64,000 bases of DNA from Euonymus europaeus. Taxonomy: Eukaryota; Streptophyta; Magnoliopsida; Celastrales; Celastraceae. The notes beneath the pieces were generated by a model. That model saw only the letters and a list, made by a program, of their open reading frames with translations, was not told the DNA's origin and made no database searches. The stretch is taken from the NCBI GenBank assembly GCA_963580455.1, contig OY756964.1, positions 2,108,001 through 2,172,000 of the forward strand, in the 5' to 3' direction. Position 1 is the first letter of the stretch. Every line of letters starts with the position of its first letter. Positions 1 to 12,211 of the stretch are shown piece after piece. The translations under genes were made by a program, and so were the position numbers.

Positions 1-225
1 CTAAATATGTGAGAGGCTAAAGATATTGAACCCCATCAACAACCCTAAATCCAAAAGATCGCACTAGGTAGTTAATTGAAGCAGTATGACAAGGGGCATA
101 AAAACAGAGTCGTATCATATGTCTCTCCAAACTCTTATTATTCTATATTTCATATGGCTTTATAAACAGTCAGTCCTTGTTAGTGTACATAAGTGGAGGT
201 AACAATCATTTACGTGGCTTTGCAG

Positions 226-357
226 ATGTGGGAATTATCAGCCAGACACATCAATGGAGTCACCCCTAAGGTTCAGATATCCTCTCTTCCCCAAGCTGGT
301 TGGGACGAACAACTTGGTGGAGTCCAAGGAGGAGATCTACGAGGAGTGAAACACTAG
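226..357 (+). CDS. Terminal exon of a gene truncated by the left window edge (unidentified)
   Basis: A pyrimidine-rich stretch ending in TTTGCAG at 219-225 looks like a 3' splice site, and the sequence after it is open and richer in GC than its surroundings. Two frames are open. One starts at 226 and stops with TAG at 355-357. The other starts at 227 and stops with TGA at 347-349; it has G or C in many third codon positions and ends in a lysine/glutamate-rich tail, so I prefer it. The part before 219 would be the preceding intron. I do not recognise the family. It may be the 3' end of a real gene lying to the left or an isolated relic. Confidence 0.4.
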   Translation: MWELSARHINGVTPKVQISSLPQAGWDEQLGGVQGGDLRGVKH

Positions 358-2688
358 TTCTGGCATATGGTGTTGAAACACTAGTTCTTTTCTTTGCTCG
401 GCGGAGGTATAATTCCATTCGGGAGCCTTAATACTTAGTTGTAGTTCAAGGTTGAAATGCATATTTGCCGAGTATCCCTGCATTTAATACTTTATTTAAA
501 AGTTTTGCTAAGTGCTAGTAGGCTCGAGTTTTTACCTCTGCAGGATGCTTAAGCACTTCCGGGACATATCAGTTTGCTACCTCAAATCATGGTACTTTAC
601 AAGTCTTGTAGCTTTAACCGGGCCGGGACATTTTTCCAATGGAATCTCCCGGGAATCAGTTTTTATTTATCTACTTCCTCACTAACTACTCTTATACGTT
701 AGAATCGAGACTCTTATTATATCAGATAATTCTTTGTAGCAAATACTTTATTAATTCAAACTGAAACAAATCCTCCTTCAATAGTAAATCCTAGGTGCTG
801 AAACAAATTATATCAAACGTTATAAAGCTTGTGTGTGTGTTGTCTTTGTTTTGTGGGCTTTTAGTTTGTTGGGTAGCTCTTCTTTTGTGCTTGTGCGCTA
901 GGTTGGTGTTAAGCCCAACTTTTGTGTTTTTTTTTTTATCATGAGCGTCAGTTTGGGGGACTCAAATGAATTATCACAAAACACTAGTTACTGCAGTGAC
1001 TAGATCTTCGCTCCTTCTCTGGTTTTGCTTCTTTGTCCCACTGTGACTGTTGTTTGGATTAGATCGGTATCATTAGGTCTGTACAATGTTAGTTTCATTG
1101 AGTTGTAGTATATATTAAGTTGCAGGACTTGGTATGACTCACTGTTGCTCAACAATAGGTATGACTTTGTTCTCAATATGGTTTCCTTATTACAGAAGTT
1201 GGTATGACTCGCTGTTTCTTTAATGCTAAGGTCTATGCAAATTGAATCACTGTTGCTTTAATGCTTAGGTCTCTACAATATTAGTTTCATTGAATGGTAA
1301 CATGTATTAAGTTGCAGGCGTAAGCTTGCACAATTTTTCAGTGGGAATGGCAGTATTCCTTGGATCAATGAAGGTAACTTTCTTTTTTTAAGCTGTCACC
1401 TAAGTGCTAAATCATGTACACAGTGATAAATATATGGTTTTCCAACAAGGTTAATTATTTTGATACCTAAATTTCCTTTGTATTATTTGCTTTAGTATTT
1501 TTTTTTCCTAAATGCATTTTGCATTAGAGATCAAGTTTTTTTTTTGTCACTTTTGAATTCTCTCCCTACTTTAAGCTTATTTTATTTTATTTTTTGAATT
1601 TAGAATTTATGAAAGATTGGTGAAGTCTCATTGTATAAATTTATAGAATTCTATAAATTTATTAGGTATTCTCTGCCGTCTGATTTTTCAATTTAGTGTC
1701 TCATGAGATCTTTTTTCTCTTATGAATTTCGGTATGAGTTTGGCCCGGCATTTGAAGCCTTGAGTTTCCGTGTGGATTTGGCAAGACTTTTTTTTGGCTC
1801 GGATTTTTTGTTATTTCGTTATGCTATGTCAGCTACTATGGTGGTGAGTAAAGAAATCACTTTCTTCATTTCGGAAAACATTGGTTGACTCTATTCCCCA
1901 GCTCTATATTATGGCAGGTAAACTAGAAGATGATCCTCACATTGACTGCGAGCATAATGTTTTGGAGCCTTCAGCAACAAGGAGGGGATTCATAGTCAAC
2001 GCAATCTCAAGACAAAGGCGAGAATGAGATTGATCTGGCTCTGAGGTCTGTAATTTGTCTATCAACGATGTCGATTCAGACATTGGAGAAGATGAATCCC
2101 CCACCAAGACCAAAGATAAGGGTCAAGATAATCAATGACAAAAATTGCACAGTTCTTATATTCTTTCTTATAGAATAGGAATGAAAGGAAAATTATTTAA
2201 CAACAACCATATACTAGAGCATTTGGATTTTTTTTTTGGGTAAACCACAGCGGAAGGAAATGAAATTATAAATTTTCTGGGTAATTAGAGAATAGTTTAC
2301 AGATCCACTACATGGTTTTTTTATCACCATGATGTGTGCATTTTTTTCATATGGAAGAGCTTTCAGTTTCTTTCTCACGTCCCATAGGCCATGGAAGGTA
2401 ATAGATTAGCTGAAAAATACTATTATATTACCAAGACACCAAGTTACAAAACCAGTCCATTATCTCCAAATCAAAATTTTAACACAAAAAAAGTGCCCGC
2501 AGCAACGTGGAGGTTCAAATCGATAATATATAAAGATAAGAGACCAAATCTAGCAATTTAGATTTGAACGAGTAAACTCAGAACTTTATTTCAAACACTC
2601 GAGAATTTATTTAAAACACCGTTATGTTTAAGAAACACGAAATGAACAAGAAAATCAAATAGGCTTTTTCGAGAACTTAACTTTTCCA
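358..2688. other. Intergenic or 3' flank, no supported gene
   Basis: AT-rich sequence with long T runs. Two stretches look faintly exon-like. At 1318-1370 a stretch is bounded by GCAG and GTAACT. At 1915-2150 there is a GGCAG acceptor-like site followed by an acidic, polar reading that is broken by stops. Neither gave a protein I recognise. They could be decayed exons of the gene ending at 357. Confidence 0.4.
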
Positions 2689-2991
2689 TCACACTATTTC
2701 GATTATTGCACCCTCGTAAATACCATACTTGTGCGGAGGCTCATTGTCCACCACCATCACATCCAGGAAGCTCAGATTGTAATCATTCACATTTCCTAAC
2801 AGTGCCCTCCTCTTCAACTCAAAAACGGTCTCAGCTTGGTTCACCTTAAATTCGTATTGGAAATCTGTTGCAGTTTGTTTCAAGGATATGTGCATATTAT
2901 ACCATGGGTCGGTCTTCGTTTCACAGAGCACATGTGAAATCTCAACAGCTTCTGATCCAGAGTAGTAGTTCTCAATTGTTGCAGAATCCAT
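2689..2991 (-). CDS. Small ubiquitin-like (beta-grasp) protein, single exon
   Basis: A single 100-codon ORF on the minus strand. Residues from about 30 to the end read like a ubiquitin-like fold: alternating hydrophobic strands (MHISLK, YEFKV), a helix-like ELKRRALL segment, then FLDVMVVD and a C-terminal GIYEGAIIEIV strand typical of UBX/ubiquitin-like proteins. The N-terminal 29 residues are polar and have no obvious targeting signal. No C-terminal di-glycine is present, so it is not a conjugated modifier. Few neighbours of help: the next recognisable items are repeats. It could be an expressed small gene or a fragment of a larger Ubl-domain gene. Function unknown; the fold is inferred from pattern only. 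Confidence 0.4.
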   Translation of the reverse strand: MDSATIENYYSGSEAVEISHVLCETKTDPWYNMHISLKQTATDFQYEFKVNQAETVFELKRRALLGNVNDYNLSFLDVMVVDNEPPHKYGIYEGAIIEIV

Positions 2992-3190
2992 GATTAAATC
3001 GCGGTAGACATCTTTCTTGTAGGGGGATTATGTAACTTGTCTGCTTGTTGATTTATTGTTTCACTTGGAGAAAGGTTGCGTTGGAGAGCATCTCAAGTTC
3101 TAAATTCTCGATTGTCAACTTCACCATTTTCTATAGAGGTATCAATTATTATAAATTTTATAAAAACAAGAAGTAATAGACCAACAAAAA

Positions 3191-3580
3191 GAAATTTGCG
3201 AGTGAAGAACTGAAATATTTTACCTTTCTTCCACCGGTAAATCTGAAATTTGCATAATACCGAAGTACTCAATTTATAATTTAATTCAACGTTCGCCTCA
3301 TGTGCTGAAATGTTGTTAGGTAGTTAATGCTCATGCAAAAAAAAATGGTCATGCAAAAAGCTTGTCATTTTTATGAACAATTTCAACTCTCGACCTCATT
3401 TGGTAGGCCTTCTTGACTTGCTATCTTTCATGCAATACTTGTAATAGTTGAAAAATAGCCAAGTTCATATATAAAGGGACCGTAGACACTAAGTCACAAA
3501 TCAAACAAGTTACACTGGCTGTAAAATAAATGTTGTTTTTACTGTCATTCAAATCTGTCGACTTGGGCAAATTCAAGTTT
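3191..3580. repeat. Direct repeat, copy 1 (about 390 bp)
   Basis: Closely matches 4145-4536 in the same orientation. Both copies carry the same landmarks in order: the TACCTTTCTTCCACC segment, CAACGTTCGCCTCATGTGC, a run of A before GGTCATGC, and the ACTGTCATTCAAATCTGTC end. Ends lack TG...CA and no primer-binding site follows, so they are not evident LTRs. Confidence 0.85.
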
Positions 3581-4144
3581 CAACGCTTAGCCAGTGTCTA
3601 TGGAGCAAAAGGGACGGGAGCTATAAAGTGGACCCTGTCGAGGAAGGGACGGGGTATCCCGCTTCACGCCTAGGATGGAGCAGAGGCGTTCCTCTCTCAC
3701 ATCTATGGAGCAGAAGACGCGAGAGCTATAGAGCGGAAGTACCCGCCTAGGAAGGGGCAAGGGCTTCTTGGGTAGATTGGAGCGGGAGCGTTCCGCTCCT
3801 ACATCTATGGAGCGGACGTCGCAAGAGCTATGGAGCGGGACTCCTTATAGAGCGGCATCGTTACTCTTCTGCTAGAGTTGAAGCGAGCAAGACATCCAAC
3901 CTAAGAGAATGTTGCGTAGGCACCCTTGTGCCAGACGTATGCATCCAACCTAGGAGGAGTTGGTGCCCAACGTAGGCACCCTTGTGGCAGACATATGAAT
4001 CCACCCTAGGATGGGACTGGTGCGCTCCTGTGCCAGATGTAAACGTCCAGCCTATGCATTTAGCCTAGGAGGGGCTGGTGCGCTCCCGTGCCAGATGTGA
4101 ACGTCCAGCCTAGGAGAGGTTGGTGCGTAGGCACCTTTGCAAAA
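3581..4144. repeat. GC-rich minisatellite between the direct repeats
   Basis: The left part repeats variants of CTATGGAGCGGA...GAGCTATGGAGC. The right part (about 3897-4135) has roughly 50-bp units containing CCTAGGAGGGG, TGGTGCGCTCC and GTGCCAGATGT. Much higher GC than its surroundings. No coding frame is supported. Confidence 0.75.
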
Positions 4145-4536
4145 GAAACTTGCGATAGAAGAAATGAAATATTTTACCTTTCTTCCACCAATAAATATGA
4201 AATTTTCATAATACCAAAAGTGCTCAATTTATAATTGAATTCAACGTTCGCCTCATGTGCTGAAATGTTGTTAGGTAGTTAATAGTCATGCAAAAAAAAT
4301 GGTCATGCAAAAAGCTTGTCCTTTTTATGAACAATGTCAACTCTCAACCTTATTCAGCAGGCCCATCTTGACTTGCTATCTTTCATGCAATATTTGTAGT
4401 AGTTTAAAAATAGTCAAGTTCATATATAAGCGTATCGTAGACACTAAGTCACAAATCAAACAAGTTACACTGGCTGTAAAATAAATGTTGTTTTTACTGT
4501 CATTCAAATCTGTCAACTTGGGCAAATTCAAGTTTC
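4145..4536. repeat. Direct repeat, copy 2
   Basis: Second copy of 3191-3580; differences are scattered substitutions and short indels, so the duplication is not very recent. Confidence 0.85.
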
Positions 4537-6050
4537 TTCGGTTAGTCTGTTAAAGGTTGGGGATGTGCTAAAAGTTATATGTTTATGACAATTGGATGAA
4601 TATCCTTTTTTGAATTATCAAAATTCTGAGCAGAGTGTAACAACCAAGCATTCGACAAGCATCTGTGGGTAATCGTAATCTTAATCACTGTAATCCATAA
4701 ACCAGAATCTAGCACTGCAAAGTAATTGCGTAACCAATTTTTGATAGAAATCTACCAATTTATGTATAGGAGATGCAAAAATCCCAAACATTATATTCGA
4801 AAGAGAGTCTAAAAGAGGTAGATTTCTAATAGAAAAACTAATACAAAAAGCAAAAACCAGTCTTTTTCAGTTTAAAAGCAAGGATAGGAGTTGCAAAATC
4901 CCAAAAGCATACAAAATTTTCAAACGCTAAAAATAATCCATCCATGAGTAAAGGCAGTGACTTGATGCTTGATCATTTGCAGAGCTTATCAAAATTCATT
5001 TTAAGTAAAGGTTGTTATCCATGTGCAATTTTCCTTTCCTGTCAAATGATTAGGAAAGGTTGTGTCTTTATATTGATGAAGAACGCTCCTACCACCAATC
5101 CTCACCCGTCCACGTCTGAAACAAAATAAAGATGTGCTTAAAACAGTGATATGAAAAGAAAAGGAAAAAAAGCAACTAAAACACAATCTAACAAAACAAA
5201 ATATCGTTTCATTGTGCAAACTAATTTTGCATTCAAACTGACGCACTTAGAACATCGGATCATGGCATTAATCAAGAGCATAGATAAAAAGCAAAAGAAA
5301 ATTGAAAGAGTCCAATCAAGTTATATGCCATTAGAAGGAACAAAAAAATCAGATTCTTAGCTCTATAGAATTTAAGTTTTATTTATTGACATCCGCAATT
5401 GGACAATACATAAATTAAATATATACATATATATATATATATATTAAAAATAACGAATCTCATCAAACGAGAGCTAACAAACCCAAATCCCAAAAAAAAT
5501 GAAGATGAAAAAACCAATAACACAGACCGAAGAAGATACAGAAGCATTGGGTACATGAAATTGTGGATGCCTATTGTATGACTCATATGAATTAGTGTCT
5601 TTAAGTCACTTGATCAAGCGGAATCTCACGAAACTAATCTAACAAAATGGATTACAAAATTACAAAGCTTCTCCTCCAAAGAGCCAATCTAATCAAATCA
5701 TCAAAATTCAAGTAATCAAGTTCAGATAACCCAAATTAAATGGCGGGTTAAAGTTTAAACAAAGAAAAATGACTTGATTAATTGATTTACCAGATATGCG
5801 ACGAAGTATAGTCGTAGAGGTGAAGACTGTAGAAAACTTTAAAACAAAGTAAAGTTTTGTGTTTTCCTCTCTTCGACATGAAGCTTTGAAAACTGACCCA
5901 AAATGAATCCTAATTCTGTAATCACAAAAATCCAAGCTTGAAACAAAATTTGGCTTTAACACTAAACTTATTCAAATAACAAAAATATCAACTAAAGGAA
6001 CATGAAAAAACTTTCATACAAAATCTGTCACTCTAACTTATTCAAACACA
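4537..6050. other. AT-rich intergenic DNA, no supported gene
   Basis: Short ORFs on both strands here have no family signature. A TA microsatellite lies at about 5420-5445. Confidence 0.5.
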
Positions 6051-6059
6051 TACCTGGAA

Positions 6060-6982
6060 AAGTCTTGTATGAGTATATCCGTTCTTCAATTACCCATATA
6101 CCTGGGACTAATATCGGGCCGTGTGATCGTAAGATAAATTAACTTGGCTACCAATTGTTGAAGAGATTGAATTGAATCAAGAACTTTTCCACTGATATCA
6201 AGCTGTAATTTACTATCCAGTGGCATTCTAGCCCGCTTGCAATCGAACATCTCAGCGTCTTAAAGTAAATCATGGATAGATTTTGATTAGTTCAAAAAAA
6301 GGCCTTTAGAGGACTTGGCCATTTCAATCCCCATAAAATATTTAAGTGGTCCAAGATCCTTAATTGCAAACTTGTAATGGAGAGTATCCTTGAATTTATG
6401 AATAGCTGCATCATGAGTGCCCATAAGGATAAGATCATCAACATAAATCAGCACTATCAATTTTCACCAGATTCATTTCGAACAAATAGAGAGTGATCAA
6501 TATTACTCCTTGCAAAACCAATTTCCTTAAGGACAATACTGAGCTCGACATGCCATGCACAGGGGATTTCTTCGATCCATAAATTGACTATCTCTAATTT
6601 ACGGGAATCGAAAGCAACGTACGAACAATTGTCATCTTTGCCACATGTGCAAATGTCTCTTTATTGTACCGTAGGTCTGAGTAAAACCTTGTGCCACTAG
6701 ACGAGCTTTATGCCTTTTAATTGAGCCATCAGACTTGAACTTGATGTTGTACACCCATCTACTGTCGACTGCCTTTTTACCTTGTGGTAATCGAATCACA
6801 CTCGAAGTCTTGTTATCATCCAAAGCTTGAAGCTCCTCATGCATAGCTCTTTGCCAAACTGGGTGCTGATTAGCTTTGTGGTTCAACAACACTTGAAATC
6901 TTGCTAAGATTGATATCACCACCAAGAACATTATGCATGGGATGACGTATCGAGTATGATACATAGTCCTGAAGGCGTGAGG
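6060..6982 (-). pseudogene. Decayed Ty1/copia pol fragment (reverse transcriptase), 3' part
   Basis: Read on the minus strand, 6982 to about 6630 carries the copia RT start: a HPVWQRAMHEELQAL motif, then LPQGKKAVDSRWVYNIKFK and KARLVAQGFTQTYG. A frame change at about 6645 leads into an ETFAHVAKM-type stretch, after which the middle of RT is missing. Sequence resumes with ARSNIDHSLFV, the catalytic YVDDLI (about 6440) and KDLGPLKYFMGIE. It fades near 6060 after a LIYLTITRPDIS stretch. Several frameshifts and an internal deletion make it inactive. It is one element with 13016-13140, split by the gypsy insertion between them. Confidence 0.85.
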
Positions 6983-6987
6983 TAGTG
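6983..6987. repeat. Left target-site duplication (TAGTG) of the gypsy element
   Basis: TAGTG directly abuts the TGTCACGCC terminus at 6988 and is repeated exactly at 13011-13015, next to the other end of the element. Confidence 0.85.
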
Positions 6988-9109
6988 TGTCACGCCCCGT
7001 TTCCGGAGACGCGACTGGGTGCTCTCTCCGCACCCTTCCTAGGTCACTAGTGTGAACATCCAGGATCAACCGGAAATCCGGCGGCACCTCCCCGTATATC
7101 GGAGAGTGCCCACCTGCATCAGAAACGCAGCAACAACAACATCACACTAGCAACCTAGCAAACATAGGCCTCAGGCCTCAACCACATGCAATCCTGACCC
7201 TAGGCCTCAGGCCATCCACTACCAGCATGCACAAACTGATGGCATCACATATAAATCCACACAGATTTTTTTTAGCATCAAATATAACCAGAATTCAACA
7301 TCCACATCCACATAAAAGCACAACCGTGCTAAATGGTTATATTCTCTCAACATAGATATACTACATAAACCCACATGCATAGAGTATATCTCTAGCACTC
7401 TATCCTATCCAGGGCCATCCATGTCACGTCCCGCTCACCGATCCGCATCACCGGTACCTGTACCAGTATCTCCTGTGAAAGGAAGAAAGTAAAGGAGTGA
7501 GCTAGAAGCTCAGTAGGGTAAAGAAGTAAACATTGATATAGGCAGAACCGAAGGAAGTAATGCATCAATATGTACCTACCACATGAACGTATACTCAACA
7601 ATTTCACATCAACATTTACCCGGATCGACCCTTTCGGAGCATAACAACCACAATACCATTGCAACTCAATGTAATATTGCCCGGGAGCAAGCTCACCACA
7701 ACCAACCACTCCTAGGATCATCCGGTTGCGTGAACCTATCACGCCCGCACCCAACAAGGCAAGTCACTCTCGACCCTACCCTTAGTGCGTTACCCCACAT
7801 GGAGTTCACATGACTTGGTGATAACAACCTTCACCTTGCCATCCTCCCATGTGGCTTTCAAGTAACTTAAGGGTTCCCGAGTCCATACCCGAGTCCCCCA
7901 TGCATCTCTAATGCATTATGACATGTCATGCCAAATAGATAAGTATATATGAACATCCTATATATTTTACATAACTACCATGATGCATGAACGGAAAATC
8001 ACAACGTGACCGTAAATGACGGAACACAAAATCGGGTCATGCAACATTCAACATCAAACAATAATCCACACAAGGCTCGTTTCCCCTTAGAAGCAATTAA
8101 GGCGGAAACTCAAATAATGGCGACCAATGAAGAATCGAAACGCTATTTAGGCAACAATAACGAATTATAGAAACAAAGGTTGGAAATCCCCTACCTCGTT
8201 CCGAGCCAACTACACAAATTCTCAAATTTAGGGTTTTAACCCTTGGTTCTCCCAACCTATCGATTCACATCAAATCGAACTCATATAATTAATCCAAAAA
8301 TTCCATATTATCATATCAATCACAATTTAATCAACAAAATCATAAACACTTACTTTCTCTCTCTAGAAATTCCTCTAAAACACCTTTGTTCTTAGCCCAA
8401 ACGATTCTTCACACCAAAATCACAATCAACCTACACATAGGTCTAAAATCAAGTCTAGAACAACATATCTAAACCATAGAGTCTAATTCTTAAAGAATCA
8501 AACGAATCTAGAAAAACCTAGAAATTCCAAAAACTATGAAAAACTTACCAAATCTCCAAAATCCACCTTGAATCTTCCTTGATAAGCTTCAAGAGTCACA
8601 AATCTTCAATCCCCAAGCCAAACTTCAACCAAAAGCTCCTTCTCTCTCTTCTTCTCTCTCTTCTTCTCTCTCTCTTTCTCTCTCTAGTCGGGTGTTTCAA
8701 AAGTTGGAATAAGCTGAAATGTCTAAAATTGAGCCTAAAAACTGATTTCCCGATAGCCGTCCGGACGCCCAAAGTATCCGTCCGGACGGATTACTGTTCC
8801 CGTAACCCACTGCCCTCACTCTAGGCAAATCCGTCCGGACGCCCAATTATCCGTCCGGACGGATTACTGTTCACGGAACTCACTGCCTTGATTCTAGGCA
8901 AATCCGTCTGGACGCTCAATTTTCTCAAATTTATTTTCCGGCTCGGTCTAAGCTTCGATTTGATATATTACGGGCCCAAAATGGACATGTACACTAAAAG
9001 TTATGACCCATTTACCGAACCAAGTTCAAAACTATTTTTCCATAATGTCGTACTTCACAAATCATCCGTAACACGACTCAAAACTAAATTTTTGGGTCGG
9101 GATTTCACA
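6988..9109 (-). repeat. 3' LTR of the gypsy element (2122 bp)
   Basis: On the minus strand it starts TGTGAAATCCCGACCC at 9109 and ends GGGGCGTGACA at 6988, the classic TGTGA...TGACA ends of plant gypsy LTRs. A polypurine tract lies immediately upstream. It contains CT-rich stretches (8635-8690) and repeated CCGTCCGGACG motifs (8757-8915). No second LTR copy is present in the window. Confidence 0.88.
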
Positions 9110-12100
9110 TCCTCCCCCCCTTAATAAAATTTCGTCCCGAAATTTAACTACACACGTACCTGAATCTCCGAACAACTCCGGGTACTTCTCCTTCATTATG
9201 GATTCCAACTCCCAAGTTGCTTCTTCAACTCTGTGATACATCCACATCACTTTTACTAATGGAATCACACTCGACCTCGTGACCTTGTTCTGTCGGTCTA
9301 GAATTTTTATCGGTTGAAGAGTGTAACTCCCATCTTCTTCAACCTCCAATGTAGTCCAATCTATCACATGCGACGGATCCGGCTCATATTTTCGAAGCAT
9401 TGATATATGGAATACATTGTGAACCTTCTCAAGCTTCGGTGGAAGTGCCAAACGGTACGCCACCGGTCCCACCGCCTCAAGAATCTCAAATGGCCCCACA
9501 AATCTCGGTGCCAACTTCCCGTGCTTACTATACCTCTGAATTCCACGTCTCGGACTAACCTTCAAGAAAACTTTATCGCCTACCGCAAACTCCAAAGGTC
9601 TCCTCCTTCGGTCAGCATAAGACTTCTGTCGGCTCTGCGCGGTGATCAACCGCCTTCGGATCTCATCCACTCTCTCTCGAGCTTCCTTGACCATTTCCGG
9701 TCCTGAAACAACTTTCTCACCAACCTCCGCCCAACACAAAGGCGACCTACAAGGCCTCCCGTAGAGCGCCTCATAAGGTGCCATTCCGATACTACTCTGG
9801 AAAGAGTTATTATACACAAACTCTGCCAGATGTAAGTACCGATCCCAACTTCCTCCAAAATCAACTACACATGCCCGTAGCATGTCCTCCAAAATATGTA
9901 TGGTTCTCTCACTTTGCCCATCACTCTGAGGATGATAAGCTGTAGAGAAATCCAACTTCGTTCCCAATGCCTCCTGTAAACTACTCCAGAATCTACCTGT
10001 GAACCGCGGGTCTCGGTCCGACACAATAGATAATGGAATTTCGTGAAGTCTCACAATCTCCTTGACATACATAGTACTCAAGGTCTCCAACGAATCCGTC
10101 TTGTTCATGGGTAAGAAGTGTGCAGACTTGGTTAATCTGTCCACTATCACCCAAACCGTGTCATGCCGTCTCTGAGTCATTGGCAACGCTGTCACAAAAT
10201 CCATGGTGATCTTCTCCCACTTCCATTGTGCTATCGGTAAGGGTTGCAACAATCCAGCTGGTCTCTGATGCTCTGCCTTCACTTGTTGACAAGTAAGGCA
10301 CTTCGTCACAAATCTAGCAACATCGGCTTTCATGCCCCTCCACCAGAAACTCTGTTTCAAATCTCCGTACATCTTCGTACCCCCGGGATGCATGGCAAAC
10401 TTGGAATGATGTGCTTCCTTTGGAATCTCTTGTCTCAACTCATCATCATCGGGAACTACTAGTTTTCCCACATACCGTACTCCACCATCATTCCCTCGAA
10501 CCCATCCAAGACTCTCATCAATCACATCAAATGTATGATCCCCATTTTGTGCATCTATCACCTTCTGAACCATCATAGGTCTCGAAGTTATAGAACACAA
10601 ATAGGTCTTTTCCTCTTGACTCCTCAACTCCAATCCAAACCCATTGATTGTCTCCACAATTTCCCACTCATGCATGAATAGGCTAGCAATCTTCTGCTTC
10701 CAACTCAACGCATCCGCAACTACATTTTCTTTACCGGGATGGTATTGCAAATTAAAATCAAAATCCTCTAAGTACTCCATCCACCGCCTTTGCCGTAAGT
10801 TCAACTCATTTTGGGTGAATAGGTACTTGAGGCTTTTGTGATCCGAGAACACCTCAAATGTCTCTCCGTAGAGATAGTACCTCCAATGCTTAAGAGCAAA
10901 TACCACTGCCGCCAACTCCAGATCATGCACTGGATAATTCCTCTCATGTGTCTTTAGCAACCTTGAACCATACTCTATCACTCGGCCCTGTTGCATCAAC
11001 ACACAACCTAAACCGACTCCAGACGCATCGCAATACATCTGATAGCCAACATTCCTCTCCGGAACTACTAACATTGGAGGTGTTGTCAACCTCTTCTTCA
11101 ACTCTTCAAATGCGGCCTCACATTCGTCTGTCCACACAAACGGTGTACCCTTCTTCGTGAGCTGCGTCATCGGCGAAGCAACTCTTGAGAAGTCCTCAAT
11201 AAACCTCCGGTAGTAACCTGCCAACCCTAGGAAACTCCGGATCTCCGTCACATTCTTTGGTCTTTCCCAACTCAAAACCGACTCAACTTTGGAGTAATCA
11301 ACCGCTATGCCTTCTTGAGTGATCACATGGCCTAGGAACTTCACCTTCGTGGCCCAAAATTCACACTTACTCAATTTAGCATACAGTTGATTCTCCCTCA
11401 ATGTCTGTAACACTACCTTCAAATGTTCCTCAAGCTCTTCCTCCGTAGGAGAATAAATCAATATATCATCTATAAAAACCACCAAAAAGTTATCCAAAAA
11501 CGGTCTAAGAACCCTTTGCATTAGGTCCATGAACACCGCTGGGGCATTTGTCAACCCAAACGACATCACAAGAAACTCATAATGCCCATAACGAGTTCTA
11601 AACGCTTTTTTCTGGATATCTTCCTCCTTAATCCTCAACTGATGATAACCCGACCTCAAATCAATCTTAGAGAAATGTCTAGCACCTCTCAATTGGTCAA
11701 ACAAATCATTGATCCTAGGCAATGGATACTTATTCCTCACTGTAACCTTATTCAACTGCCTATAATCAATACACATCCTCAAACTTCCGTCTTTCTTCTT
11801 GACGAACAACACCGGTGCTCCCCACGGGGACACACTCGGTCTAATGAATCCCAAATCTTGCAACTCCTCTAATTGAGAACTCAATTCCTTCAACTCTGCT
11901 GGAGCCATCCGATATGGCGGAATCGAAATCGGCTTGACATTCGGATGCAACTCAATAGCAAAGTCAATCTCTCTCTTTGGAGGTAATCCCGGCAACTCTT
12001 CCGGAAATACATCCATAAATTCTTCCACTACCCGAATCATAGTAGTCACATCTCCTTTAGGAGCCGACGTCACCAAACTTGCTACCCTACAATCCTGATA

Positions 12101-12211
12101 CGAAGGATTATCCATGAAATGTGGGCATGGAATCCCCTTCGATCCCCTCAACTGAATCACCCCACCCTCCGGTACTCTAAAAGTGATCCTCCTTTGCCAA
12201 AAATCAAGCAC
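9062..12211 (-). pseudogene. Gypsy pol polyprotein: RT, RNase H, integrase, chromodomain-like end
   Basis: About 1049 codons are open from just after an in-frame TGA (12212-12214). In order: RT with [18 protein letters not shown] and the catalytic FIDDILIYS; RNase H with [13 protein letters not shown] and a DHKSLKYL stretch; integrase with an HHCC zinc-binding segment ([11 protein letters not shown]...CLTCQQ) and DDE-core segments around MDFVTALP and IVSDRDPRF; and a chromodomain-like end, [18 protein letters not shown], before KYPELFG. The frame runs through the polypurine tract into the LTR. It is read in the same frame as the gag/protease ORF upstream and is separated only by the TGA. The coding capacity is otherwise well preserved, so the insertion is probably fairly young. 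Confidence 0.9.
9110..9122 (-). other. Polypurine tract for plus-strand priming
   Basis: AAGGGGGGGAGGA on the minus strand directly abuts the TGTGAAATC start of the 3' LTR. Confidence 0.85.

Noticed and set aside
3191..4536. The 390-bp direct repeats as LTRs of a small TRIM-like element
   Set aside because: Ends are not TG...CA, no primer-binding site or polypurine tract, and the interior is a minisatellite.
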